Source of the DNA: Mantis religiosa
Lineage: Eukaryota; Arthropoda; Insecta; Mantodea; Mantidae
NCBI GenBank assembly: GCA_030765055.1
Contig: CM060954.1
Coordinates: 108,004,554 to 108,068,553 of the forward strand
DNA length: 64,000 nucleotides
Direction: 5' to 3'
This document shows positions 24,546 to 36,020 of this stretch, piece after piece. Under the pieces are notes generated by a model, which was not told the DNA's origin, made no database searches, and worked only from the letters and a program-made list of their open reading frames with translations. Within the stretch, counting starts at the first letter, position 1. Each line of letters opens with the position of its first letter. The position numbers and the translations under genes were made by a program.

Positions 24546-24674
24546 ACTTCCAGACTCTGGGGAAGATGGGGAATCATCTTGGTTGGAGAAAAATCCCCAC
24601 CCCCAGCCGAGAATCGAACTCGAGACCCCTAGCACGACAGGCAGGTGCTCTACCTGACTACGGGACCAGCCGAT
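24546..24674 (-). repeat. SINE family IV (tRNA-headed)
   Basis: Minus orientation. The complement of the right part reads as a tRNA-like head with an A box (GTAGTCAGGTAGAGCACCTG) and a B box (GAGTTCGATTCTCGG). The body lies to the left. Confidence 0.7.
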
Positions 24675-24833
24675 AGTCCCCTTGTTAGGCCGATAATAGT
24701 ATATATTTGTAACATAGGCATCCTTTCGTTCGGTTTTGCAATTTTACGAAAGGTTTTCTTTGATCGATTATCAGTAGTCCACAGCACTTGTTCTTCTAGC
24801 TTTCTTATGTTAATGGAGATAAATATTCTTCTT

Positions 24834-25126
24834 CACACTGGCCGTGTGCAGGCTAAATTGTGGAAACGTAGAGTCAGACTGAAAAATTCAATGCCATAGC
24901 CGGGATTTGAACCACGGATCTCCTGGTCTCCGTCCAGCCGCTCTAACCACTCCTAAGTGGTTTACCGGAAAAAAAATACAAGTCAGGATAATTTATTGTC
25001 ATATCGGCACGCTGGCCATAGTAGCTCAATGGTTAGAGCGGCTGGATGGAGATCAGGAGATCCGTGGTTCAAATCCCGGTTCAAATCTCTATGGCATTGA
25101 ATTTTTCAGTCTGACTGTACGTCTCC
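24834..25126. repeat. Palindromic tRNA-like element (family III), copy 1
   Basis: A tRNA-like arm on the minus strand (about 24869-24962) and the same arm on the plus strand (about 25011-25115) face each other across a short spacer. Each has a B box of the form GTGGTTCAAATCCCGG and the flank ATTGAATTTTTCAGTCTGACT. The unit is bracketed by ATTCTTCTT at 24825-24833 and 25127-25135. It matches the 29357-29777 copy with part of the spacer deleted. Confidence 0.85.
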
Positions 25127-25429
25127 ATTCTTCTTGTTCTTCTTCTGCTTTTTCTCTTGGTATACGACTTAGGTCATGTTCATTTATAGTCCTCTAACCC
25201 TTATACCATGTTAGGCGTTGGGTGAGGGAGCCACACTGTCAATCAGAGAGACAAATCCAGGGATGGATGATCAGCCTGGTCCCCGGAATGAGGGTGAGGA
25301 GTATGTAAGAAACAATTGGTGGAATGATGGAGTAGAAAACTGGAGGTCTCGGAGAAACACCGGCCCAGCGCCGTGTTGTCCACCACAATTCTCACTTTGC
25401 GGTCACCTGGGATAAACATTTGTACAAAT

Positions 25430-25850
25430 TATTTTATTACATATTTATTTATGAGTATAGTTAGAATACAGCGGTAGTCAAATCGCTTAAGAGTTGGTCA
25501 CTGGTTGACTTCTTTGACATTCCATTATCTTTGTATAACCAAGTGTGTGTAAGTCAGAGATACAGTGAGAGCATAACGAATAACGAGTTTCCATTTGATA
25601 ATAGTATAAGCATTAGAAAATTCAAGTGAAGAGCAAGAAATATCACCGAAAATGTATATAGATATAACAAGAAATAGCTCCCTAAAAATGTATTTGACAT
25701 AAATTGTTTGCTTTAACAAGATCCACATTTTTTGTTCAGAAAATTATCTCTATTTGTTTATCGATTATGCAAAAGTTACTCAGGGTGAAGAGGAGTACAG
25801 AAGCCATTTCCTGCAAGTTTAAGACATGTATATTATTTGTGATAAAAATA
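25430..25850 (+). repeat. Old AT-rich dispersed repeat, copy 2
   Basis: Collinear with 11160-11850 and the copy inside the receptor intron. Shared blocks include AGTCAAATCGCTTAAGAGTT and CGATTATGCAAAAGTTACTC. Highly diverged. Confidence 0.5.
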
Positions 25851-26042
25851 AATAATGAGTATGGAATGTTAATCAAAATTATTAAAATAATTTTTGAGGA
25901 AAACAAAAAACACACGTACATGCACAAAGGCCGTAGAAGTTTTACAATTAAATTTTGTTTGGCAGTTCAAGGACATTCAGAACTATAATTTCAATAAAAT
26001 CTTAACAATGAAGTTTTGAATGGCATTTAGTATTTCTCCGCT

Positions 26043-26456
26043 TGGATTGGATATGATTACGGTACGGAAGGAATTCGGCACTGCGACCAGTCTTGATCTA
26101 TTGTACCTATGCTCCCAAGTGGGGCATCCCCCGGAGGAACCGAAGAAGTCACGACAGTGCAGAGGGGAGTCCCTACTATTTATCAGTGAAACCCCCCCCG
26201 GCAGGCCAGCACAACAGGCATGCCTCCCACCGTGGTCCGGAAACGGTTCACCAGATGAGAGATTGAGTGAAAGGATAATGGAGATGAAATGGAGGGCCAG
26301 GAAATTCGGAGAATTAATTAACCTACCAAGCATTTGCCTAACCATCCGGGAAAACCACTGAAAAACCCATGGGACAGGTAGGTCAGCCATTTGAATCGAA
26401 CCCGGGTCTCCCGAGTTGGGGTCACAGACGAAACCGCCTGAGCCATTCCGCTCGGT
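26043..26456 (-). repeat. SINE family I, copy C
   Basis: The tail GGATTGGATATGATTACGGT is at the left. The tRNA-like head, complement of AACCCGGGTCTCCCGAG and of CGCCTGAGCCATTCCGCTCG, is at the right. An internal segment of about 90 bp is shorter than in copy A. Confidence 0.87.
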
Positions 26457-26530
26457 TTTATTTATTGCTAAAATGCATATTTTTTGTGTTAAATTGCTTC
26501 AACATCTTCTAGTTGCTTTAGAAATTACCA

Positions 26531-26610
26531 AACATGCTGGCGCGCGGTAACGCGTCGGAATAGCATTCCAGAGGTTGCAGATTCAATACGCGGTGAACTT
26601 CGGTTTTCGT
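26531..26610 (+). repeat. Weak tRNA-like stretch
   Basis: GGCGCGCGGTAACGCGTCGG could be an A box and GAGGTTGCAGATTCAATAC a B box. Possibly an isolated SINE head. Confidence 0.35.
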
Positions 26611-27010
26611 GGTTTCTCTTCGACACTTAGGATTGGGGTGCTTAATTTTGTACCACGATTTGCTTTCCATCAGTTTTTATTATTCTATCTTTCAGGTATA
26701 CCTTCAGGCTCATAGTTTATGTTGGTGCCGAACAGATGGCGCAGGAGCTTGCCAACTGTGTGGGCGCTTGGAAGGGACGCTTGTCGATAGCGGATCTGGA
26801 GCGTTGATGACTGCGCAGTAGGTCTTGGCACCAGGATGAATACTTCTCAGAACTTTTTAGGACTTTTGTGCTTTTCTGTGGCCTGTCTGTATGTGAATCT
26901 GTGACCTCTTGTGGTATCCTTACTTCATCCTTCTTTCTGGGGAAGGAATATTAGCTGCAGATCTACTAGAGGTTGAATTATGCGAGGTGCTTACCTTCTT
27001 GTGTTTCCTT

Positions 27011-27236
27011 TGGATTGGATTGGAATAAGGTACGGAGGGGGTCAGCTGAGAGATAATGTGAAATGATAATGGAGATGAAATGCAGCGACACGAAATTCGG
27101 GGTATGTAATTAACCTACCCAGCCTTTGCCTGCCAACCCGGCAAAACCGCCGAAAAAACCCATGTTTCAAGTTGGCCAACCACGGGAATCGAATCCGGAC
27201 CTGCCGAATGCAGGTCAAAGACGAAACCTCTGAGTT
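27011..27236 (-). repeat. SINE family I, copy D (internally deleted)
   Basis: The tail GGATTGGATTGGAATAAGGT at the left joins directly to the distal body and head. The central ~250 bp is missing. The head's B box survives as the complement of GGAATCGAATCCGGACC. Confidence 0.82.
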
Positions 27237-28025
27237 CCTTTACCCTTTACTTCAAAAATTAGTTTACTGTCGTACTACATATTGAATTAATTTGCCTGTA
27301 TACTAAATATTTTGAGTGCTCTTTTATATCGGTGGATTACAATGTGTGATTCCATCAAGTCATCAATAATGTAGTCTTCTTCAGGTCACTTCTTTACCTT
27401 AAAACCACAATACAACATTGGTTATGCCCAGTCACATTAAAGCTCAGCTCTTCACCTCACTGGCTATGGCTTAAAACTAAAGCTTAAGCGTATACAACTG
27501 GGTCTTAGAAATAAGTTAGAAACAATATAGAAGTTATGTGTCAATTATGTAACTTAAGAAGACTGGGGCTAATGTTATGCTTAGATTCGTGAGACCTTGC
27601 AATTTACACAGCTATGCCTTTTACTGTTTAAATAAACTAACACATTTATTTTCAAATGAAATATTTATTGATAACTTGTTTTTGTAGTTTGCCCGAGAGA
27701 TATGAGACTTTTTAGTATACCATTTTTGACTATGCCTTTTGCAACTTTTTTACTTCTAAGTGATGGGCATTGTGGCAGTTGTGATTCACAGTCTTTCAAA
27801 TTAATCCTTTTGTCACAGAATATAAAGAATTATTCGCATCATTAAGCCATGTTACGAATTTCATTTTACATCAAAATATCTATATTATATTTAAATTTAT
27901 GAAACGCGAATTTAGTGCATTATTTTATTTCTTTTAGAATTGTTTCGATATTTGTGCGGGGCTAAATAAAAAAGTAATCTTGGATAATCTTTTTAATTAT
28001 TTTTTAAACATATGGATTGATTTTA
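27237..28025. other. AT-rich sequence without recognised genes
   Basis: Nothing was recognised. Confidence 0.4.
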
Positions 28026-28270
28026 GTTAATTGATGGAAATTAATCATTTCTCCACACTAGCTGTTTATAGGCTAAGGTTTTTTTATGGATAGAGTCGAC
28101 ATGAAAAATTCAATGACATGGCCGGGATTTGAACCACGGATCTCCTGGTTTCCATCCAGTCGCTCTTAAACTTTGAGCTACCATAGCCAACGTGCCGTCC
28201 TGACATTAAATTCTCCATTTGACTCGTATATTTCCCCGGTAGACCACTAGGGGCTCTCGCTTCCGAGATA
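28026..28270 (-). repeat. Family III tRNA-like element, single-arm copy
   Basis: It starts at the left with TTAGTTAATTGATGGAAATT, the same end as the 29357-29777 copy. It continues through one tRNA-like arm and stops in the spacer at CTCGCTTCCGAGATA. The second arm is absent, as if 5'-truncated. Confidence 0.82.
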
Positions 28271-28731
28271 ACGAAATTAAAAATTGCAATGAGTAAAAGA
28301 ATCGTAATGGATCTCAAAGGAGTATTGTATGTTTGTTACGACCCGAACAGGTGCAGTTGGTTGAGTCGTGTAACAAAAGACACGGGAAAAACAGAATTCT
28401 AAGGGATAGCACTTGACTTTGTTTGAAAAAGTATTCTTCGGAACCTTAATAATGGCATGGCCTAGTCTAATAATCACAATGGACAAAATAGTCACAAAGG
28501 GAATCTTTGTGTGAAAAGAGGGCTTCCAGAAGTAAAAGTTACACACCCTTGCACAGCTGTGGATAGTGTGAGGACAGACAGTTGGTGGCTTGGGGCCCAT
28601 TAAGAAAGTCATCGCTTCTGTCTTGGTCGAAGACAGGCCAGAAGTGATGAGAGAAGATATTTGTTGGGTTATATGTTCGTGAAGAACGAATTAAGTTTTA
28701 TCGAGTAATAAGCATTTCACATATAGTAACT

Positions 28732-28977
28732 CTAAACAGTGATATTGGTAACCCTTGTTCGGCAACTTCGAGTTTGATGTAATGATAAAAAGAAGCAGTC
28801 ATTAAACGAGTTTGAGACAGGCATTCCAGTGTCATTAAAACCATCCTTCTCATACATACCCACGCATACCCTAGGAGAAACCTCATTGCTCAACCCTGAG
28901 CTACCCATATTATTTGCTACAAACTGTCCCGCCAAAGTGGAACTCGCTGCGCCACCAACGTGTCTCACAGAACTCAT
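28732..28977 (-). other. Unrecognised 81-codon frame
   Basis: The frame begins MSSVRHVGGAASSTLAGQF and has a protein-like composition (Gly, Ser, Asn, Val), unlike the Lys/Ile-rich chance frames around it. It has no relatives in this window and no motif I can name. It could be a fragment of a gene, a processed copy or chance. Confidence 0.25.
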
Positions 28978-29356
28978 TGTCTAACTTACGGAGTTTTTCT
29001 AGCTTCACCAATTTTAGATTTTATAGTATAAGAGCTCTACCATCCTACAAATATTTATTCACTACTTCTACTCTTATTTCTTCTGCAATAATCTTGTCTT
29101 TCACTAAGTATCACGTTTGCTTCATAAAATTTTGACATGGCGTCCTATCCCATGTGAGTTACTTTTGCACCCTTCTTTGACAACGAATGCATGCGTTTAT
29201 TTATTTATATTTAGTATTTTACCTATTTTAGTTACATATTTTATACTTTAAACTGTTTTCCATAACTAATTCCTATATGTGTATCCTTAGATTTTGTCCA
29301 CTATTTAAAATTATTAATTTTGTTACATTTTATAATTTGCAAATACAGTGTAATTA

Positions 29357-29777
29357 TTTTAGTTAATTGATGGAAATTAATCATTTCTCCACACTAGCCG
29401 TTTATTGGCTAAGGTTTTGATGGATTGAGTAACATCAAAAATTCAATGCCATGGCCGGGATTTGAACCACGGGTCTCCTGGTTTCCGTCCAGTCGCTCTT
29501 AACCTTTGAGCTACCATGGCCAATGTGCCGTCCTGAGTTAAATGATGAAGCCTGGGACTCAAATACTTACGACAGTAAGTCGCCACAAACGGTGTATCTC
29601 GGATGCGAGAGCCCCTAGTGGTCTACCGGGAAATATACGAGTCAATTGGAGAATTTAATGTCAGGAAGGCACGTTGGCCATGGTAGCTCAAAGGTTAAGA
29701 GCGACTGGACGGAAACCAGAGGATCCGTGTTTCAAATTCCGGCCATGCCATTGAATTTTTCATGTTGACTCTATTCA
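29357..29777. repeat. Palindromic tRNA-like element (family III), copy 2
   Basis: 421 bp bracketed by a perfect 12-bp direct repeat ACAGTGTAATTA (29345-29356 and 29778-29789). The left arm is a minus-strand tRNA-like sequence and the right arm the same sequence on the plus strand, separated by a spacer of about 190 bp. Arms share the B box, the GAGCTACCATGGCC acceptor-side sequence and the flank ATTGAATTTTTCATG. The left end carries an extra ~75 bp ending, on the minus strand, in AACTAAAA, which may be the 3' end. Confidence 0.88.
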
Positions 29778-29789
29778 ACAGTGTAATTA

Positions 29790-30737
29790 ATTTATATTAT
29801 TTCTTGCAGTTTCTTACACTCTCATGGTATGACCCGTTATAATTATTTGACTTATTTGTTTTAGCGATGTTTTGTGTTCAGCTTTTTTTTTTTACTAATT
29901 TCTATTAATTTAGTGTGGCTTTTGAATTCATCTGATTTTAATTAATTTGGGTTTCGAGCTGGAAGTGAAGTGGCTTAACGTTTTAGAATGCACACGGTTT
30001 AATATCAGAGAGATTTGAGTAATGGCATTGTCCTTTTTTTCAAAATATTACGGAGTAAGCTTATGCTACTGAAACACAACCTTAGTTTCCTTCCCATGCT
30101 CAAGTCTTGAAATATTCTTGTAACATGTAACGAGCTGAAAATTACAAGAAAGTGGCGACATTCACGCACAATACACTTGGGCGAGTGTAAAAATCCTTTT
30201 CTCTGGAGCTTTCCTTCAAACAAAACACAGTAAACACTTCACAAAAGCCCTCTAATAGGTACTTTAGCTTCAGAAGGTTAAAAAGGGCGGGCAGTAACTC
30301 GGTTGGCTCTTGTGTGTACAAGACTCAAGTTATATTCCACTACAGCTCCGTTTTATGCCAGCCGGTTACACACCTTGCCGTGAAAACCTCTTCAGCGTTT
30401 AATTCTAAGCTTTATAGCGTCATACAAGACTGTGTATGCAATATGGCTCTATAAATTGCATTGTGCGCAATGTCTGTCGTTTCTACGTTAAAGTTTCTAA
30501 CTTCTGCTTTAAGGCAAAAGAAAGAAAACCATGTAATGCCAAGCACTCACACGATGTTCTCTCCTTTAGCACTTACAGAAGTTCTACAAAATCGGTTGTT
30601 CTTGTTCTGTAAGCCGTAGAACCCACATTGCCTATGCTTAAGATAATACATCTTTGAACTTTCTCCAAAATTGTGAAAAATTAAAACATTAATTCTGTTT
30701 GCAATAAAATTAAAGGAAATCTACTTTCACAAAACAT
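29790..30737. other. No recognised gene
   Basis: Mixed sequence with short chance frames only. Confidence 0.4.
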
Positions 30738-31242
30738 ACCGAGCGGGATGCCTCCGCTTTCGGGAGACCCGGGTTCGATTCCTGTGACCAACCTCCTGAA
30801 CCATGGGTTTTACGGGTATTTTCCCATGTCGCCAGATAAATGCTGGTTAGGTTAATTATAATCCTCGAATTTCCTGTTCCTCCATTTCATCTCCATTATC
30901 ATTTCACATCGTTTGTCACCTGTTGGTCTCGTTCAGGGTAGAAGTATCGCGGCAGGTGTTTCGGCGTTGCATGGCAGAATGATAAGCATTCCTCCTCCGA
31001 TAGGACGGTCTCCGATCTCCTGGCCGAGTTGGTGGGCCATTTCAGGACCATGGTGGGTGGGATGTCGGCTGTACTAGACTTCCAGGGAGTTTCCAACTGT
31101 AGGGACCCTGCCCTCTGCGTTGCCGTGGCTCCTGGGGTCAGCCGAGCTTTCTCTCACGTCCCATTTTTCCTCCTGGGGGCTCCTCACTTGGGGCATGGCC
31201 ATAAGAGATCAAGGCTAGTCGCACTGCCGAATCCCCCTCCGT
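30738..31242 (+). repeat. SINE family I, copy E (near full length)
   Basis: It begins ACCGAGCGGGATGCC, with a B box CCCGGGTTCGATTCC, but has lost about 18 bp between the A and B boxes that other copies keep. It ends CCGAATCCCCCTCCG, directly against the GC-rich module at 31243. Confidence 0.87.
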
Positions 31243-31321
31243 AGGGGAGGGGATCCGTCCCCTTCAGCTGCTGTAGTGCGAACGCTGCGGACCCCTAGCA
31301 CTCGTGGTACCTCTGACGTTA

Positions 31322-32347
31322 AAGTCTGTTTAGTTAACTGGTGTGCACGTCGGCCGCTGCCTTTGACGAACCCTTATAATCGTTTTACAATACCGGCCCT
31401 CCTTCACCCAGATATTTCTGCAAGGTGGCCACCTTTCTCGATACGTTATGGGTATCGTACGAGGTTTCGTCTAAATAAATTTTCTTATGTCCATTACTGC
31501 AAAACTTTCTTAGTTTTGACAAATATATCGTCAAGCTACAATGCTACTGGATTCCATAATAACCCTTATCTTATTCAAAGTGCGGTATATAAAACCCAGC
31601 TCATTTAGGAGACCACGCAAAGTGCAGTGCCGACAAGGAAAATCACAAATTTCTTACAAATGTGCAACCAATTCGTCTAAGGTGGGCACTCCCCCTTTTG
31701 CATAGAATCTATAAATTTCTCGACGAATTAAAACGCATGTGAAATTATCTACTTTAGAAAAACGTTCCCTTTTGTTTTCACACTTGATTGGCGTCTTTGG
31801 TATTCCTTTCGCCACAATATTTCTTACTGTATTTCTGTGAATACCCAGAATTTATCAGGTTCATTGGACGACCCCTTACCAAGATTATTTGTCAGCACAT
31901 ATTTATATGTGTTCAAAACAAGTGCTCGAATTTGCTTAGAAATAGTTCCCGTTATAACTTTGTTTTGTGAGGCTTTTCCAGTAATATAACTCGGCCCAGT
32001 TATTCACACTATTGTCGTCACTTTAATTATTATCACTTGACTGAAAGTTATCTGCTACTTCATTTGCATTTACCACTGCATTTCCCTCCCACGATCTCCA
32101 CATCGTGACACACAACGAATTTCTGCACGTAATGAAACAGATCAACTGGAAGTTGAAACTATGGCAGCTGAGACTCCACGTGGAGTAGAAATGCGACTGT
32201 CACTTCGAGAAAATCAGAGTTGCTATTGGTTCTCAACGACAGTGTTCCATTTCTGAAGTGTGAAGATAGATTTATGACGGTCATTAGTGGGCGGGAGAGT
32301 AGTTTCATTTGAGCGGCCAACTGCACTCCCGTTCACTAGACAGACTT
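31322..32347 (-). mobile_element. Tc1/IS630-like DNA transposon remnant
   Basis: Its ends are inverted: AAGTCTGTTTAGTTAACTGG at the left and, on the other strand, AAGTCTGTCTAGTGAACGGG at the right. Similarity extends for about 38 bp. TA dinucleotides flank it (31320-31321, 32348-32349). The uninterrupted site exists at 8.7 kb in the related module, which fixes the boundaries independently. The 1,026-bp interior holds a broken transposase on the minus strand. Confidence 0.88.
31380..31900 (-). pseudogene. IS630/Tc1-like transposase, N-terminal half
   Basis: The minus strand encodes a helix-turn-helix region with GIHRNTVRNIVAKGIPKTP, then FTCVLIRREIYRFYAKGGVP, then TLDELVAHL and a stop. In other frames it continues with LRGLLNELGFIYRTLNK and VIMESSSIVA. 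This order matches the N-terminal and linker region of a DDE transposase family common in arthropods, where the next block is the first catalytic Asp in a YLDETW-like motif. That catalytic block is not seen here, so the copy is a deletion remnant. Confidence 0.7.
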
Positions 32348-32800
32348 TACAAGAGGCACCTCGGGCTGAACATTCGAGCCCCTCCCGAATGGTATATTTT
32401 CGGATTGGGTTGGACTCGAGGGGACAGTGTGTTCCCGATACTCGTGGGAGATCGGGTACCTCCGGCCAGGCCTCGGCCACCCGGAGGGGGCAGAGGAATG
32501 CCCAAGAAGTCCCGGATACTAGCCTGCAGAGCTAGTAGAAGGTGTGCTAGATCACCAGGCGGCCCTACCAAGGTTATTCTGTAGTCTTCCCTCCGGGGTT
32601 GGTGCGCGTAAGTGGCGTATCCACTTCCACCCGTTTTGACATTGCTGTCGATTGAGGGGGGGGCGGAGGCTTTCTAGGCTCAAGGTATTGCCCTAAGAAA
32701 AGAGTCCCGAAGTTTTCCATCGCTCCCGGGTTGATAGAGGCCGGAGTCTTCGGAGTTTCGGGTAGATCTCGTGATAAATGCCGAATCCCCTCCGCAAGAG

Positions 32801-34044
32801 TGTCTATCTAACCTTTCCGAAAAGGTGCTGTCAATAATTAAAATTTGAATCATCTAATGCCATTTTTCTGGCAAAACAGAATTGGAGGTCATTACTTTCG
32901 CTTGAGTTTCTTCATTTATTGCTGCAAAATAATCCACTTACCTGCTTCGTGTTATTCCAGATAAACATTTGCAGAAATAGTTTCATTATACATTTTCTAT
33001 GTAGCTTTAAGGTAAACATATTAGGCTTCATCTATAGCCAATTTTATTAAGAGAACGTCACTATATGATGGCTTTGAAATTTCCTTTCTCTTAACATGAA
33101 AAAGAAATTGAATATTGATGTACTGCTTGAGAGAAGTGTAGGTACTTTGATGATATACAAATTAATAACAAAACAGTATTTCAGAACTGTTAACCTAAAA
33201 AAGTATTTATTTGACATAATTTGTGGGTTTAATGACACTTGCATATTTAGTGTAGTAAGGTTCTGTCTGTCCTTTAATGTTCAAGGTTTATAAAAATTCA
33301 TTCAGAGTCTATGGAACTTCTCAGGCTGTTCCCTGAAAATGTTAGCTATATATTAGGGCTTTTGTATCATAAGTAGGCTAGGAAATGGAGGAAAATCCTT
33401 ATCTTCCCATACTGTCAGAAGGTGAGGCTTAACATATGTTAATTATAAGTTATTATAGGACAAAAAATGGAGGATTTTATTTGTTCTTTTTTATTTAAAT
33501 ATCCTCTTTTTAACATTTTTGTTTCGTTTAACTCTTGTGCAACTTTAACTTCTTTTGACTAACATTTTCCTGAAAAAAACTGAGTCTAGCACAAACTGCA
33601 ATTTGTTTAAAACTAATACGCACTTCTAATACTGGCTACAGCAGGGAACAGGTGAGAGGACTCTTTCTATTGTATTCAAGTCATTAGCACCAGTAGCGAA
33701 CATAGCAAATCCTCTCTAAATATTGCGCTGTTTTTGACCAGCATAATGACAATGACCTCGACCGGAGGGTAAGAGTGCATAGACTGGATTCAAAGCAGTT
33801 TCATAGTTTTGTGAAAGAAATCCTTAAATATGCAAAAGACTAAGACTACAGTTTGTGAGGAATAAGTTGTGAATGCTACCTGCTCCAGAAAAGGGCCGTG
33901 GTTGTCAAACACTTATTAAGAAACAATAAGTGTGACCACAAGAAATGGTCTGTGTTAGTTCTAACTCTGGGGACGTTTTGGAAGGAGTGGCATCAATGGC
34001 ATCAACTCCCTAATGGCAGGAGTGCGAGTGAGAGGTCAAATGTA
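32801..34044. other. No recognised gene; one small hairpin
   Basis: AT-rich. A 9-bp perfect stem with a 7-nt loop occurs at about 33911-33935 (ACACTTATT...AATAAGTGT). Confidence 0.4.
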
Positions 34045-35423
34045 CACGGTGTTCATTTTTATCCGTAATATTACCGCGCAATATTTGACGTCATCAATAG
34101 CATCGCTGATAAAGCGAGTTTATATACGATTCCCCTAGCATCTTGCGATCGTATTAAATGTGCTTACAGCAACTTTGAGGCCTCCCTCTACCGACAAGTA
34201 AATACACTATTTGAGAGGTGCGTCTGCCCACGTAATATAAAGCTGCCTAATGAAACTATAAAGTGCAATGCAATGCACTGCAAAGCTAATTATGCAGCCA
34301 TAAAAGAATACCATGAAGAATATATGAAATGAAAAGCCAATGAACACTTATTTCACAATGAACATCTGTTTTTCTGTTATAGTAGACATATATTCATATT
34401 GTAAACCTGTCTCATAAATTAAGTAGAAATACTTCAGTTTGATCTCAATTCTTTTCTATCACTCACAATTTCCTCACAATGTAACTTCATTACAAACCAG
34501 AAAATTAGCAGAACATTTTCTAGGAATGAAAAATAAATTAGTGTTACAATATGTAGAAAGCTTTTATCCAAGTGTAAACAAGAAAACAGCTCTAGTACAT
34601 AGTCCCCCTTGTCCATTTTCTTATATTTCCTTTCTATCTTCCCCTTAACCACTGTGTATTGCGAGAAGGTATGCTTGAGGCCTCTCTGTCATAACATTAT
34701 TTATTGCTTCTAGATTGGAACCAGTCAGTTTATAGCGTCCAGTGTCTCCCTTTTTGCGAGTAACTGATCCTGTATTTTGGAAATGTTTGATGCATCTATT
34801 GGTTTTAAAAGACATAAGGATACCAACTTTAACAAACATTTTAATTAAGCGTGAGAATGACAAAAATTCATATCATATACTGATAAAACGTAAGACGTTT
34901 ATGTTGCAAACAAAAGCATGTCAACTTGACGGTACCTGGACACTTCTGACAACATTACGCTCCGAGGGATTTATCTGAATGCTGGATAGTGTTGCATAAA
35001 CTCCTCTATGCAGCGGTTCAAATTATATTTATATGTCGCACAATGACCAGTTCAGATGGCTGTTAATGATGAACTGTATATGTAGCACATTCAAATTTTC
35101 TGTACAATATTTTGTTATCATTTCCAGGTTAAAGTTTTCTTTAAAGTTTTAATTGAGGGAAGAGATGTAGCTTTATTAAAAGGTGAATTGCCGGTACAAA
35201 AGTAGCATTGATCATGAAGACCCGGTGCTTTTGTTCATAACTAGGGCAAGCTGGTTCTATTAGTTACTAGCACAACCACACTCAGAGCGCTGTAATTTGC
35301 TTAGTGTTGCGTGTTGTCCTCCGTAGAGGGCACTATGATTTCAAGATAGACTCACCAGTCAACTATGACGACATTCTTGCTCAATCGGAGGGCGGGAAAT
35401 AACGAATTAAAATGAACACCGTG
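34045..35423 (-). mobile_element. TA-flanked DNA transposon, Tc1/mariner superfamily
   Basis: 1,379 bp between TA dinucleotides (34043-34044, 35424-35425). Ends are inverted: CACGGTGTTCATTTTTAT at the left, CACGGTGTTCATTTTAAT on the opposite strand at the right, with weaker similarity continuing for another ~15 bp. The length suits a Tc1/mariner-type element. The interior is AT-rich and heavily decayed, with one recognisable transposase fragment on the minus strand. Confidence 0.78.
34645..34863 (-). pseudogene. Transposase DNA-binding-domain fragment
   Basis: A 72-codon minus-strand frame contains CIKHFQNTGSVTRKKGDTGR followed by YKLTGSNLEAINNVMTERP. The 'F-x-x-T-G-S-V' and 'NxEAIxxxMxxxP' pattern is that of the helix-turn-helix and linker in Tc1/mariner-superfamily transposases. 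The catalytic core was not recognised downstream. It lies inside the terminal repeats at 34045-35423, which supports the assignment. Confidence 0.6.
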
Positions 35424-35969
35424 TATTTGTTCTTTTTGTCTAAAATCTTGTCTCAACTTATTCTACTGAGGCTATACTAAAAGGTCTTTTTTGCGACAAT
35501 TTATATCCAGATTTTGAGCAGAGGTATTTTCTATATTTTCTTCTGATGGAGGCAACTGAGGTAAGCTTTCTGAAGTTGAATTTCTGTAACCCGAGGATGG
35601 TTAAGTCAAATATTATTTAATTACCTAATCTATTTTAATTTCATTCCATTGGCAATTGCTGAATCAGAAGAAGCATTTCTTACATGTGGTTTCTCTCGCC
35701 CTATGTGTTACTGATCACTTGAAAGTTATACTTTCAAACTTATTCATTAAATATATAATTTAAAATGAATTTAATAATATGTAGGTACCACTTATTTACT
35801 ACTTTTTTCTCCAACCTTTAGGTGCTTTTCTTGATATTTTAGTTCCTTTTCCTCAACTTCCTAGTCCTAATCATAAGTGATGAAAAAAACTTCACTGTGA
35901 AGAATTGGTTGAGTTGATGGGATTTTCTTAATCGTTTCGGAAGCTTATTTTATCGGACCTTTCGAATAA

Positions 35970-36020
<51 letters not shown>

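Larger units (their letters stand above)
31243..32800 (+). repeat. GC-rich repeat module, copy 2 (interrupted)
   Basis: 31243-31319 and 32350-32800 together match 8641-9090 in order and orientation. The gap between them is occupied by the DNA transposon 31322-32347. Confidence 0.8.

Noticed and set aside
25011..25080. Possible functional tRNA gene (A and B boxes, partial cloverleaf)
   Set aside because: The same sequence recurs inverted next to it and at three other places with a shared non-tRNA flank. The acceptor stem does not close convincingly, so it is a repeat-derived tRNA-like sequence.
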